A stretch of 64,000 nucleotides of DNA from Streptomyces sp. BK208 (lineage in GTDB: Bacteria; Actinomycetota; Actinomycetes; Streptomycetales; Streptomycetaceae). Numbering within the stretch: position 1 is the stretch's first letter; every line of letters starts with the position of its first letter. Below the pieces are notes generated by a model. It was not told the DNA's origin, made no database searches, and saw nothing but the letters and a program-made list of their open reading frames with translations. Below are positions 7,648 through 15,174 of the stretch, one piece after another. The position numbers and the translations under genes were made by a program. The stretch lies in assembly GCF_004364245.1 (NCBI RefSeq), contig NZ_SOAV01000013.1:186001-250000 (forward strand), read 5' to 3'.

Positions 7648-8582
7648 AGGGCCGCGGCCGCAGCCGTGTCCTCGATGGCCATGCCGACGCCGCGGAACAC
7701 CGAGGTACGGCTGTGGTCCGGCCGGGCCTCCGGGTCCGTCAGCGTGCCCAGTTCGGTCAGCTGATCCTCCCGCAGCAGCCCCGCGGCGAGTGCGGCCCGC
7801 ACCTCGCCCGCCTCGGCGACCGCCGCCGCGCGTTCCTCGACCACGACCAACGCGTCCGCGAGCAAGGTGGGTTCGACCTCGACGGCGTCTTCGTGCGTGC
7901 CGCCGATCACGTTGACGTGTGCTCCGGGGGCCACCCAGTCGGCCGCCAGCAGTGGCTCGTCGTCGTCGGTCGAGGTCGCCGTGCAGATGATCCCGGCGTC
8001 CCGCACGGCGTCCCGGGCCGTGTCGCAGACCGCGACCCGCACCCCGGGACCCGCGGTGTCGCGCACCCACCGGGCGAACGCCTCCGTACGGGCACGGGTA
8101 CGGGAGTACACCCGCACCGAGCGGACCGGTCGGACCGCCGACACCGCCCGCACCAGCGCACGGGCCTGCACACCGGCCCCGACGAGGGCCAGGTCACCGG
8201 CGTCCGGCGGGGAGCACAGGCGGGTCGCGAGAGCCGCGACCGCGCCGGTGCGCAGCGCGGTCAGTTCGGCGCCGTCCAGCAGCGCCGTGATGCGCCCGGT
8301 CTCGAGGTCGGTGAGCACCACAAGGCCGTGGATCAGCGGAAGCCCGCGGTCCCGGTTGTCCGGGGTGAGCGAGGTGATCTTGACGGTGCCTGCTCCGCGT
8401 CCGGCCCAGACCGCCGTGCCCGCCAGCAGTTCCCGCTGCGGTCCGTGCTGGACGACCGTCCGCGGCGGCGAGGAGGTCCGGCCCGCCGAGAGGTCGGCCA
8501 GGGCTTCGGCCAGCGCGTCGACCACCCGCAGCAGACGCCCGTCCCCGGCCATGTCCTCGGCCGTGATCATCGGTACTCTCAC
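7626..8582 (-). CDS. Ornithine cyclodeaminase/mu-crystallin family enzyme
   Basis: A 318-residue NAD(P)-dependent enzyme of the ornithine cyclodeaminase family, which includes cyclodeaminases, ketimine reductases and amino acid dehydrogenases. The Rossmann motif LALVGAGVQARALVRAV sits mid-protein, after KITSLTPDNRDRGLPLIHG and a GAELTALRTGAVAAL helix typical of the family. GTG at 8582 overlaps the aldolase stop as GTGA, implying translational coupling; an ATG 12 nt further in (8570) is the alternative start. It is the last gene of the seven-gene operon. It may reduce an imine or form a cyclic amino acid for the product. Confidence 0.82.
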   Translation of the reverse strand: MRVPMITAEDMAGDGRLLRVVDALAEALADLSAGRTSSPPRTVVQHGPQRELLAGTAVWAGRGAGTVKITSLTPDNRDRGLPLIHGLVVLTDLETGRITALLDGAELTALRTGAVAALATRLCSPPDAGDLALVGAGVQARALVRAVSAVRPVRSVRVYSRTRARTEAFARWVRDTAGPGVRVAVCDTARDAVRDAGIICTATSTDDDEPLLAADWVAPGAHVNVIGGTHEDAVEVEPTLLADALVVVEERAAAVAEAGEVRAALAAGLLREDQLTELGTLTDPEARPDHSRTSVFRGVGMAIEDTAAAAALYEASCG

Positions 8583-9595
8583 GAGGCCACGTCCTTGCCG
8601 CGGGTGCTCAACTCGGCGACGACGTCGACGATCAGGTCCTCCTGACCCGCCACGGCCTGGCGTCTTCCGAGCTCGAAGAACACGTCCCGCGGATCGACCC
8701 CGGCGCGCTCCGCCTGGTCCAGCACGTGGTGCTTGAACCCCGAGAAGACCCCGGCCAGACCGCTGACGATGCTCAGCGAACCGGTCACCGGCGGCGCGGG
8801 CATGAGCTTCCACTCCGCGAACTCGGCGGCGTCGAGCAGCCGGTAGAGGTCGATCCCCGTGCGGTACCCGGTGCGCTCCAGCACCGGAACGAGTACCTCA
8901 AGCTGCGTGTTGCCCGCTCCGGCGCCGAAGCCCCGGGCGCAGCCGTCGATGATGGTCGCGCCGCCTTCCGCGGCGGCCACGGAGTTGGCGACGGCCATGC
9001 CGAGGTTGTTGTGCCCGTGGAAGATCACCGGCACGTCGACAGCCGCGGCGATGGCACCGATCCGCTCGGTGACGTCGGCGGGCAGGAAGTGGCCGGCGGA
9101 GTCCATGATGCCGACCGCCTGCGCCCCGTACTCCACGGTCTTCGCCGCGTGCTCGGCCAGCTCGGCCGGTGTCGCCATGTGGCTCATCATGAGCACGCAG
9201 TGCGCCTGCGCGCCCTCGGACCGCAGGAACTCGAGGTGGCGCTCGGCCAGCGAGGTCTCGGTGCAGTGCACTCCGATACGCAGGACGTCGGCACCGTGCG
9301 AGATCGCCTTGCGCAGATCGGCGGAGGTGCCCCAGCCGGGCAGCATGAAGACACCCATCCGGCTGCGGGTCAGCGCCTCCCGTACGGTCGACAGCATCTC
9401 GTCGTCGCTGACGGCGGCCCGTCCGACCTGCAACGAGGAGGCGCCCAGGCCGTTGCCGTGGCCCACCTCCACCACCGGGATGCCCGCGGCGTCGGCCGCC
9501 TCGGCGTACCCGCGCAGCGCGGCGGCGTCGAGCCGGTGCCGTACCGCGTGCTGGCCGTCGCGCAGCGTCGGGTCGTGGATCGTCACGTCGGTCAC
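8579..9595 (-). CDS. 4-hydroxy-2-oxovalerate aldolase family enzyme
   Basis: A 338-residue class II pyruvate aldolase of the DmpG/BphI/MhpE family. The active-site Arg-Asp and catalytic His are in TLRDGQHAVRH (residues 10-20) and the metal-binding His pair in FHGHNNLGMA (about 193-197). In catabolism it cleaves 4-hydroxy-2-oxovalerate to pyruvate and acetaldehyde, with the aldehyde channelled to a partner dehydrogenase. That partner is encoded immediately upstream with a 4-bp overlap. No hydratase (DmpE/MhpD) or ring-cleavage dioxygenase lies nearby, so aromatic catabolism is unlikely. The NikA/NikB pair of nikkomycin synthesis is the precedent for running this pair in the synthetic direction. 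Confidence 0.9.
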   Translation of the reverse strand: MTDVTIHDPTLRDGQHAVRHRLDAAALRGYAEAADAAGIPVVEVGHGNGLGASSLQVGRAAVSDDEMLSTVREALTRSRMGVFMLPGWGTSADLRKAISHGADVLRIGVHCTETSLAERHLEFLRSEGAQAHCVLMMSHMATPAELAEHAAKTVEYGAQAVGIMDSAGHFLPADVTERIGAIAAAVDVPVIFHGHNNLGMAVANSVAAAEGGATIIDGCARGFGAGAGNTQLEVLVPVLERTGYRTGIDLYRLLDAAEFAEWKLMPAPPVTGSLSIVSGLAGVFSGFKHHVLDQAERAGVDPRDVFFELGRRQAVAGQEDLIVDVVAELSTRGKDVAS

Positions 9596-10521
9596 CGGCC
9601 CGCCCCCGTCCGAGCAGCCGCGGAGAGCCGGACGGCGTGCTGTTCGGCGACCATGACGGCCGCGGAGTTGATGATGTCCAGGTTGCCGGCGTACGGCGGC
9701 AGTACCTCGCTGTCGGCGACGACTTCCAGGGAGACGGTGATCCGGTCGCCGTTCACCGAGCAGGCTACGGCCTGGTAGCCGGGCTGGGCGGCGCGGACGC
9801 GCTCGGCCGCCGCGGCGACGACGGCGCGCACTTGCTCGGCATCGGCTCCGGGGGCGATCGCGTGGACGGCCGTCCGGAACGGGGCCGGAGGCACGGCGGG
9901 GCTGATGTTGAGCACCGCCTTGGTGTCACCGACCCCGGAGAACGAGGTGACCGCGTGCTGGGTGGTGGTCACGTACTCGTCGAGGTTCAGCCGGGTCGCC
10001 CGGCCCGCGATGGTCGAGGCCACGGTCGAGACCACCTCGATGTACTCCACGTCGAAGCGCTGCGCGAGGGCGTGGGCGATCGGCACCGACGCCTGGCCGC
10101 CGCAGCTGATCAGGTTCACGTTCCGCACGGCCGGGGGCTGCGGGCCGGTGACGGTCGGCACCACCATCTGCCCGATCCTGCTGGGCGTCATGTCGATCAC
10201 CAGGGCGCCCAGTGGTTCGAGCAGACGCCAGTGCTCGGCGTGCGCCATGGCGCTGGTGGCGTCGAAGACCACGTCGAACGCCCGTGGTGCGCCGAGGACC
10301 GCGTCGATGCCGTCCGCCGATGTGGGGGAGCCCAGCGCGGCGGCGTGGCGGAGTCCGGCGGAGCCGGGGTTGCGTCCGGCCACCAGGCCGCACGTCAGGA
10401 ACGCGGAACGGTGCACTTTGGCGACCAGGTCCTGGCCGATGGCGCCGGTGCCGATCACGGCGACCGACACCGGTCGCACGCGGCCCGTACCGGCACTCGC
10501 GGTGCCCTCAACGACGGTCAT
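9592..10521 (-). CDS. Acetaldehyde dehydrogenase (acylating)
   Basis: A 309-residue CoA-acylating aldehyde dehydrogenase (DmpF/MhpF/NikA family) interconverting aldehyde and acyl-CoA with NAD. It has the Rossmann motif VAVIGTGAIGQDLVAKV and the catalytic Cys in NLISCGGQASVPIAHA (about residue 137). ATG 10521 follows GGGGGAGACC and overlaps the upstream CitE-like gene by 14 bp; its 3' end overlaps the aldolase gene by 4 bp. The two usually form a channelling complex. In this cluster it probably supplies an aldehyde from an acyl-CoA to the aldolase, or the reverse. Confidence 0.9.
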   Translation of the reverse strand: MTVVEGTASAGTGRVRPVSVAVIGTGAIGQDLVAKVHRSAFLTCGLVAGRNPGSAGLRHAAALGSPTSADGIDAVLGAPRAFDVVFDATSAMAHAEHWRLLEPLGALVIDMTPSRIGQMVVPTVTGPQPPAVRNVNLISCGGQASVPIAHALAQRFDVEYIEVVSTVASTIAGRATRLNLDEYVTTTQHAVTSFSGVGDTKAVLNISPAVPPAPFRTAVHAIAPGADAEQVRAVVAAAAERVRAAQPGYQAVACSVNGDRITVSLEVVADSEVLPPYAGNLDIINSAAVMVAEQHAVRLSAAARTGAGR

Positions 10522-11413
10522 CGGCGGTCTCCCCCAGCTCGCTCCACACGCCGCCGGCCCGGCGCCCGAAACGCTGCGCCCACGCGTCCCCGAGCATCAC
10601 GGTGGCCCGGGCCCGGCGGGCGAACGGCGGGCCGACCATGCTTCCGTCGAGGAGGGCGACACCGCCGTCGGCGGCCTCCACCGCTTCGGTGACGCGTCGC
10701 GCGCGCTGCAGTTCCTCCGGCCGGGGCCGCAACGCGCGGTTGATGGCGTCCAGTTCGGCCGGGTGCACGGTCACCTTGCCCAGGAAGCCCAGCTCGACGG
10801 TCCGGGCGATCTCCTCGGCCAGCGCCGCGGGGTCACCGAGGCGGAAATTGGCGGTGTCGACGCAGGCCGCACCGTGCCGGGCGCTCGCCAGGGCCATGGC
10901 CTGCCGTGCGGGGAGCATGTTCGCCCAGGTGATCTCCACCCCCATCGTGGCCGCCAGGTCGGCGGAGCCGAGTATCAGACCGTCGGCGGCCTCGGCGATC
11001 GCGTCGATGCGGGCGAGGGCAGCGGGTGTCTCCACGGTCACGTAGATCTCGGGCCGGACGCCGGCCGAGGCGAGGGTGTCCCGCAGCAGGGTCACCTCGA
11101 CCGCCGAGTCGACCATGGTCATCACCACGAAGCCCGGCTTGACCGGGCACTCGGCGAGCAGCAGCAGATCGTGGACCGCGTCCATGGTGCCCAGCGCGTT
11201 GACGCGCACCGCGACGTTGGCCGGTTCGGGAGCCTTCTCCAGGGCCGCCCGGCACACGTCCCGGGCCGCCGCCTTCCGTCCCGGCGGCACCGCGTCCTCC
11301 AGATCCATGACGTGGAGGTCGGCGTCGTACGACCAGGCTCTGACGACCTGGTCGAGCCGGAGCGCCGGCGTGTAAAGGAGGCTGCGGGGGACGGCCCGGC
11401 CCGTGCGGGTCAC
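10508..11413 (-). CDS. HpcH/HpaI aldolase/citrate lyase (CitE-like) family enzyme
   Basis: A 301-residue CitE-like TIM-barrel lyase, related to malyl-CoA and beta-methylmalyl-CoA lyases, joining or cleaving an acyl-CoA and a 2-oxo acid. It shows MDLEDAVPPGRK near the N-terminus, the metal-binding Glu in YVTVETPAALARID, the metal-binding Asp in LILGSADLAATMG, and GKVTVHPAELDAIN near the end. The GTG start at 11413 overlaps the stop of the oxoamine synthase as GTGA. With the MaoC enzyme it could build a substituted mesaconyl-CoA-type unit for that synthase. Confidence 0.85.
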   Translation of the reverse strand: MTRTGRAVPRSLLYTPALRLDQVVRAWSYDADLHVMDLEDAVPPGRKAAARDVCRAALEKAPEPANVAVRVNALGTMDAVHDLLLLAECPVKPGFVVMTMVDSAVEVTLLRDTLASAGVRPEIYVTVETPAALARIDAIAEAADGLILGSADLAATMGVEITWANMLPARQAMALASARHGAACVDTANFRLGDPAALAEEIARTVELGFLGKVTVHPAELDAINRALRPRPEELQRARRVTEAVEAADGGVALLDGSMVGPPFARRARATVMLGDAWAQRFGRRAGGVWSELGETADDRR

Positions 11414-12699
11414 CGGGGTACCCCGGTCGCGGCCGGAGCGGCCGGAGCAGCCGGGCGGGCGCCGGCCTCGACGAGCACCTTGCACAGGTCGCGGATCTGC
11501 TGTTCGCTCTGGCCGGCTCGCATCATGACGCGCAGGCCCGCCGTGCCGCGCGCGACGATCGGGAAGAACACCGGGGAGACGTAGAATCCGGCCTCGATGA
11601 TGCGCCGGCCCGCCTCGATGACCGTGGTGTCGCTCATCGGCACCAGCCGGATCGGGAAGGTGCCGTTGCTCTGGTCGGTGTGGACCAGTGAGTCGAAGAG
11701 CTCGATGTTGCGGTAGAGACGATTCTGCAGCGTGGTCAGCTCGTCGGTCCGGTGGATCTCGGCCGAGGCGAGGCCTGCGCCGACCGAGGCGGTGTCCAGC
11801 AGTTGGGAGTAGTTCAGGGCGCCGCCGAACCGTTCGACGACGCGCAGTGTCTTCCGGGACTGCCCGTCGAGCACGATCGCCGCGCCGCTCGTGCCGTAGG
11901 CCTTGTTCAGCGTGACCACCGTGATCGTGCGGTCGTTGCGGGCCGGGTTGTGGGTGCGGACATAGCCGATGCCCCGCTCGCCGTAGGCCGACAGCGAGTG
12001 CGAATCGTCGTAGTAGACCAGCAGGCCGTACCGGTCCTGCAGTTCCGCCAGCTCCTTGACCGGGGCGTAACCGCCCAGACTGTCGCTGCCGTCGCAGACG
12101 TAGGCCACCCGGTCGTACTTCCGGCACATGTCCTCGATGAAGTCGAGGTCGTGATGGCGGGAGGTGACCACCTCGGTCTCGTCGGCGCAGACCGGCTTGA
12201 CGTTCGCCATGGACACGTGGGCGTTCTTGTCGAAGATCATCAAAGGGCGGACGCCGTCGCCCAGATGCCCCGAGGCGATCAGTGGCAGCAGCCCGAAGGT
12301 GGCGGTGCTGGCCGCGATGGAACACACGACCTGGGCGTCGAACAGCTCACCGAGCGAGGTCTCCAGCTCCAGCATGGCCGGAATCTGGACGCGGCTGCGT
12401 GCGATGCAGTGGTCCAGTACGCCGTAGCGGCGCAGCGCCCGGACCGCGCCCTCGATCACCTCGGGGTGGGAGTCGAGGTCCAGGTACGAGCAGCAGCTGA
12501 AGTTGACGAACTCGTGGCCCTCGGGAAGGGTCTCGTGGCCGTCCCGGGCCCGCAGGACGCCCGTCCCCGTGTCGTAGTCGGCCACGATGCCCGCCAGGCC
12601 GTGGTGCTCCGACATGTCCCAGAACTCGTTGCCGATGCCGATCAGCTTGTCGTTGTTGCGGTACTGGTGGGCCGGGGTGATGGTCCTGGGCTCGGTCAT
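11410..12699 (-). CDS. Alpha-oxoamine synthase (AONS/KBL/SPT-like PLP enzyme)
   Basis: A 429-residue fold-type-I PLP enzyme related to 8-amino-7-oxononanoate synthase, 2-amino-3-ketobutyrate CoA ligase and serine palmitoyltransferase. These condense an amino acid with an acyl-CoA, losing CO2, to give an aminoketone. The PLP lysine lies in VVTLNKAYGTSGAA (about residue 263). The cofactor Asp/His motif is YYDDSHSLSAYGERG, and FSCCSYLDLDSHPEVIE matches the family's N-terminal region. The usual GTH/H-LE region reads SRVQIPAMLELE, so substrate selection may differ. No biotin genes are nearby. ATG 12699 overlaps the cupin gene's stop as ATGA. This is the likely backbone-forming enzyme of the cluster. 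Confidence 0.85.
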   Translation of the reverse strand: MTEPRTITPAHQYRNNDKLIGIGNEFWDMSEHHGLAGIVADYDTGTGVLRARDGHETLPEGHEFVNFSCCSYLDLDSHPEVIEGAVRALRRYGVLDHCIARSRVQIPAMLELETSLGELFDAQVVCSIAASTATFGLLPLIASGHLGDGVRPLMIFDKNAHVSMANVKPVCADETEVVTSRHHDLDFIEDMCRKYDRVAYVCDGSDSLGGYAPVKELAELQDRYGLLVYYDDSHSLSAYGERGIGYVRTHNPARNDRTITVVTLNKAYGTSGAAIVLDGQSRKTLRVVERFGGALNYSQLLDTASVGAGLASAEIHRTDELTTLQNRLYRNIELFDSLVHTDQSNGTFPIRLVPMSDTTVIEAGRRIIEAGFYVSPVFFPIVARGTAGLRVMMRAGQSEQQIRDLCKVLVEAGARPAAPAAPAATGVPR

Positions 12700-13562
12700 G
12701 AGGTGGTGTCCGCCGGTTCGTAGTTGTAGACGCCCTTGAGCTTGCGGTAGACGGCGGTGTAGACCGCCACCCCGAGCACGTAGGGGCGGCGGAAGATCTT
12801 CGGATCGCGCAGCCAGAAGTTCATGTTGATGTTCATGTCGTCCAGTGACTCGGCCTGGTGCCACCAGCCGAGCGGCAGGTAGAGCATCTCCCCGGGCCGC
12901 AGGATCAGTTCGCGTCGCTGGGCGAGTTTGGCGGCGAGCTTCGGGTAGCGGGCCCAGTCCACGTCGTCGAAGTCGAAGACCTTCGACTTGTCACCGAACC
13001 CGCGCCGCAGCGATCGCGGGTAGTACTCCCAGAACCCCGGCGGGGCCAGCACGAACCGCTTGCTGCCCTCCAGGCAGACGTTGAAGTTCTCCAGCTCGTC
13101 GAAGTGGCTCTGGGTGAACACGCCCTTGTGGCTGATCCACAGGTTGGCGGCGTTCATCGGGCCGCGGTAGTCGAAGAGCCTGCCCGCGTCGAAGCCCAGG
13201 ACGGCGTTGACGTCGGCGGGGCTGTTGCGGAAGTTCGAGACGATGCGGTTCCAGGTGTGGGGGTCGTTCATGTACCGGTCGTCCTCGAAGAACTCCCGGA
13301 GCCTGATCTCGCGCGTGGTCCACCGCTGCGAGTTCTGCTTGTCGCCCGGCTCGGTGAAGAGGGTGACCCTCATGTCGCCGAGGCGCTCGGCCACACCGTC
13401 ACGGCCCAGACCCTGGATTCCCTTCGGCAAGGTGATGACCACGGGGACGTCGGCCCGGATCAGGGCCTCCCGCCCGAAGGCCAGGAACTCGTCGAACGAG
13501 ATGCGGGGAACCGGTAGGCCCCCGAGGGCTTCTCGCCCGGACACAGGATGCGCTGTCGTCAC
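12696..13562 (-). CDS. JmjC/cupin-8-like Fe(II) oxygenase
   Basis: A 288-residue cupin-like protein of the JmjC-related (cupin_8) type, which includes 2-oxoglutarate/Fe(II) hydroxylases. The metal motif His-x-Asp is in FTQSHFDELENFNV and the distal His in LPLGWWHQAESLDD, separated by LEGSKRFVLAPPGFWEYYP as expected. The GTG start at 13562 follows GAGGACAG; no better start is seen. The gene is 17 bp downstream of the exporter gene and overlaps the oxoamine synthase by 4 bp. It probably hydroxylates an amino acid or the assembled product. Confidence 0.75.
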   Translation of the reverse strand: MTTAHPVSGREALGGLPVPRISFDEFLAFGREALIRADVPVVITLPKGIQGLGRDGVAERLGDMRVTLFTEPGDKQNSQRWTTREIRLREFFEDDRYMNDPHTWNRIVSNFRNSPADVNAVLGFDAGRLFDYRGPMNAANLWISHKGVFTQSHFDELENFNVCLEGSKRFVLAPPGFWEYYPRSLRRGFGDKSKVFDFDDVDWARYPKLAAKLAQRRELILRPGEMLYLPLGWWHQAESLDDMNINMNFWLRDPKIFRRPYVLGVAVYTAVYRKLKGVYNYEPADTTS

Positions 13563-13579
13563 AACTCTGTCCTCGTTCC

Positions 13580-14833
13580 TCAGTGTTCTGCTGCTGTCAT
13601 GTCCGGTGCCGGCCGCGCGGCCGGCCTGCCCGCGCGCAGCACGGGCTGCCCGACGAGGCTCAGTACCAGGGCGACGAGACCGCCGGCCGCCCCGGCCCAC
13701 GCGGCGTGCGCGGACGTACCCACGTCGGCGAGGCGACCGCCGACGGCCGTACCCGACGCGATGCCCATCGCGCCGAAGCTGTTGAGCCATGAGAAGGCCT
13801 CGGACAGAGCTCCCTTGGGAGCCACCGATTCGAGGAGCGTGCTGCCCGCGATCAGGGCGGGCGAGACCGCGACGCCCGCGACGACCGCCAGGACCGCCAT
13901 CACCGGGAGGGAGCCCGCGAAGGCCAGCGGGACCGCGCTGAGCGTCAGCACGGACGTGGTGAACACGAGCAGCGTGACCTGTGACACCCGCCAGTCGACG
14001 GCACCGTACGCGATTCCGGCGAAGAGGCTGCCCACCGCGATCAGGGCCAGCAGCACACCGGCGAGCCCCGGCGCGGACCGCTCCTCGGCGAACGCGATCA
14101 TCGTGACGTCGATCGCGCCGAACAGAAAGCCCATCCCGGCGTAGGTGATCATCAGTACCCAGACCGCGGGCACCCCGATCGCCCTTCGCGGACGCTCGCC
14201 CGGCCGCTGGGCGCCGGCCGGTTCGGACCGTCGGTGCAGTGCCACGAAGACCGATCCGGTCACGGTCAGGACCGCGCAGGCGACCAGCCCTCCCGCCGGG
14301 TGCACCGACGAACTCAGCACGGTGACCAGCAGGGGTCCGAGCAGGAAGATCGTGTCGTCGAGCATGGACTCCATGGCGTACGCGGTGCGCAGCGTGCGCT
14401 GGTCGACGAACGACGCCCAGCGCGCCCGCATGAAACCGGTGAACGACACGGAGGTGCAACCGGTGAGTACGGCGGCGGCGACCATCATCCCGAGCGGCAG
14501 CTCCAGACCGACCGCGAGCAGGAGCAGGGTCATGCCGACCGCGTGTCCGAGACAGGCGCCGAGCAGCACCCTGCGCTGGCTGTGCCGGTCGGCCAGGCGC
14601 CCGAGGAACGGGGCGGCCACTCCCTGGGAGACGAGCATCGCCGCTGCCACCAGACCTGCGTCCCCCAGCGAACCGGTGACGGCGGAGATCAGCATGAGGC
14701 AGCCGATGGAGCGCATGGCGATCGGAAAGCGGCCGACCATGCCCCAGAACGCCAGCGAGGGGGCACCGGGCGCTCTCATGAGCCGGAGATAGGTACCCAG
14801 GCCGGAATTCGACGGCGACGCACTCCCGGACAC
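13580..14833 (-). CDS. MFS transporter, probable product exporter
   Basis: A 417-residue major facilitator protein with about twelve hydrophobic segments and the loop-2 signature LGRLADRHSQRR after transmembrane segment 2. It is the first gene of the leftward operon. Its GTG start (14833) is preceded by GGGAGA at 5 nt. Position and family suggest efflux of the cluster product, giving self-protection. It faces the aminopeptidase P gene across a 340-bp, relatively AT-rich intergenic region that must hold both promoters. Confidence 0.85.
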   Translation of the reverse strand: MSGSASPSNSGLGTYLRLMRAPGAPSLAFWGMVGRFPIAMRSIGCLMLISAVTGSLGDAGLVAAAMLVSQGVAAPFLGRLADRHSQRRVLLGACLGHAVGMTLLLLAVGLELPLGMMVAAAVLTGCTSVSFTGFMRARWASFVDQRTLRTAYAMESMLDDTIFLLGPLLVTVLSSSVHPAGGLVACAVLTVTGSVFVALHRRSEPAGAQRPGERPRRAIGVPAVWVLMITYAGMGFLFGAIDVTMIAFAEERSAPGLAGVLLALIAVGSLFAGIAYGAVDWRVSQVTLLVFTTSVLTLSAVPLAFAGSLPVMAVLAVVAGVAVSPALIAGSTLLESVAPKGALSEAFSWLNSFGAMGIASGTAVGGRLADVGTSAHAAWAGAAGGLVALVLSLVGQPVLRAGRPAARPAPDMTAAEH

Positions 14834-15174
14834 ATTTCTCCCGTGGCTGCAGAAAAATGACGCTGAAAATAACCCAGGTTTCCGGGGCGGATAACCTGAT
14901 CGGTGGAGCGATCAGAAACCTCAGTGAGTGCCGGTGGCCTGAACCCCCGTTCGACCGGCCGTACGTAACGGTCCGTCATGCTAGGTGTGCCGTTCACAGC
15001 GTGTCAACGGTCATATTCGGCTGTGTGAAGACCCCGTCCTCCATTTACATCGGTCAAAACGCCTTGTCCTGCCGTGAGAGCGTCATTTCGGGCGGAGTAT
15101 TATTCGCGCTTTCTTCGGCAAGGCGGCCCGCCCTTCGCACCCGGAGGCGGCCGGCGCGACAACCAGGAGGCGGC
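14834..15174. promoter_or_regulatory. Divergent promoter region of the biosynthetic cluster, with a 20-bp palindrome
   Basis: This 341-bp intergenic stretch is clearly less GC-rich than its flanks. It contains a perfect inverted repeat, CTGATCGGTGGAGCGATCAG (14896-14915; 7-bp arms, 6-nt loop), 63-82 bp upstream of the exporter start. That is a good position for an operator. No regulator gene lies in the cluster, so control would come from elsewhere. No other gene-like content is seen. Confidence 0.5.

Noticed and set aside
8579..10521. The aldolase/dehydrogenase pair as part of an aromatic meta-cleavage pathway
   Set aside because: No ring-cleavage dioxygenase, hydrolase or 2-hydroxypentadienoate hydratase is present, and the genes are embedded in a biosynthetic-looking operon.
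11410..12699. Biotin synthesis (BioF) assignment
   Set aside because: No bioA, bioB or bioD nearby, and the region around the usual substrate-binding His differs (SRVQIPAMLELE).
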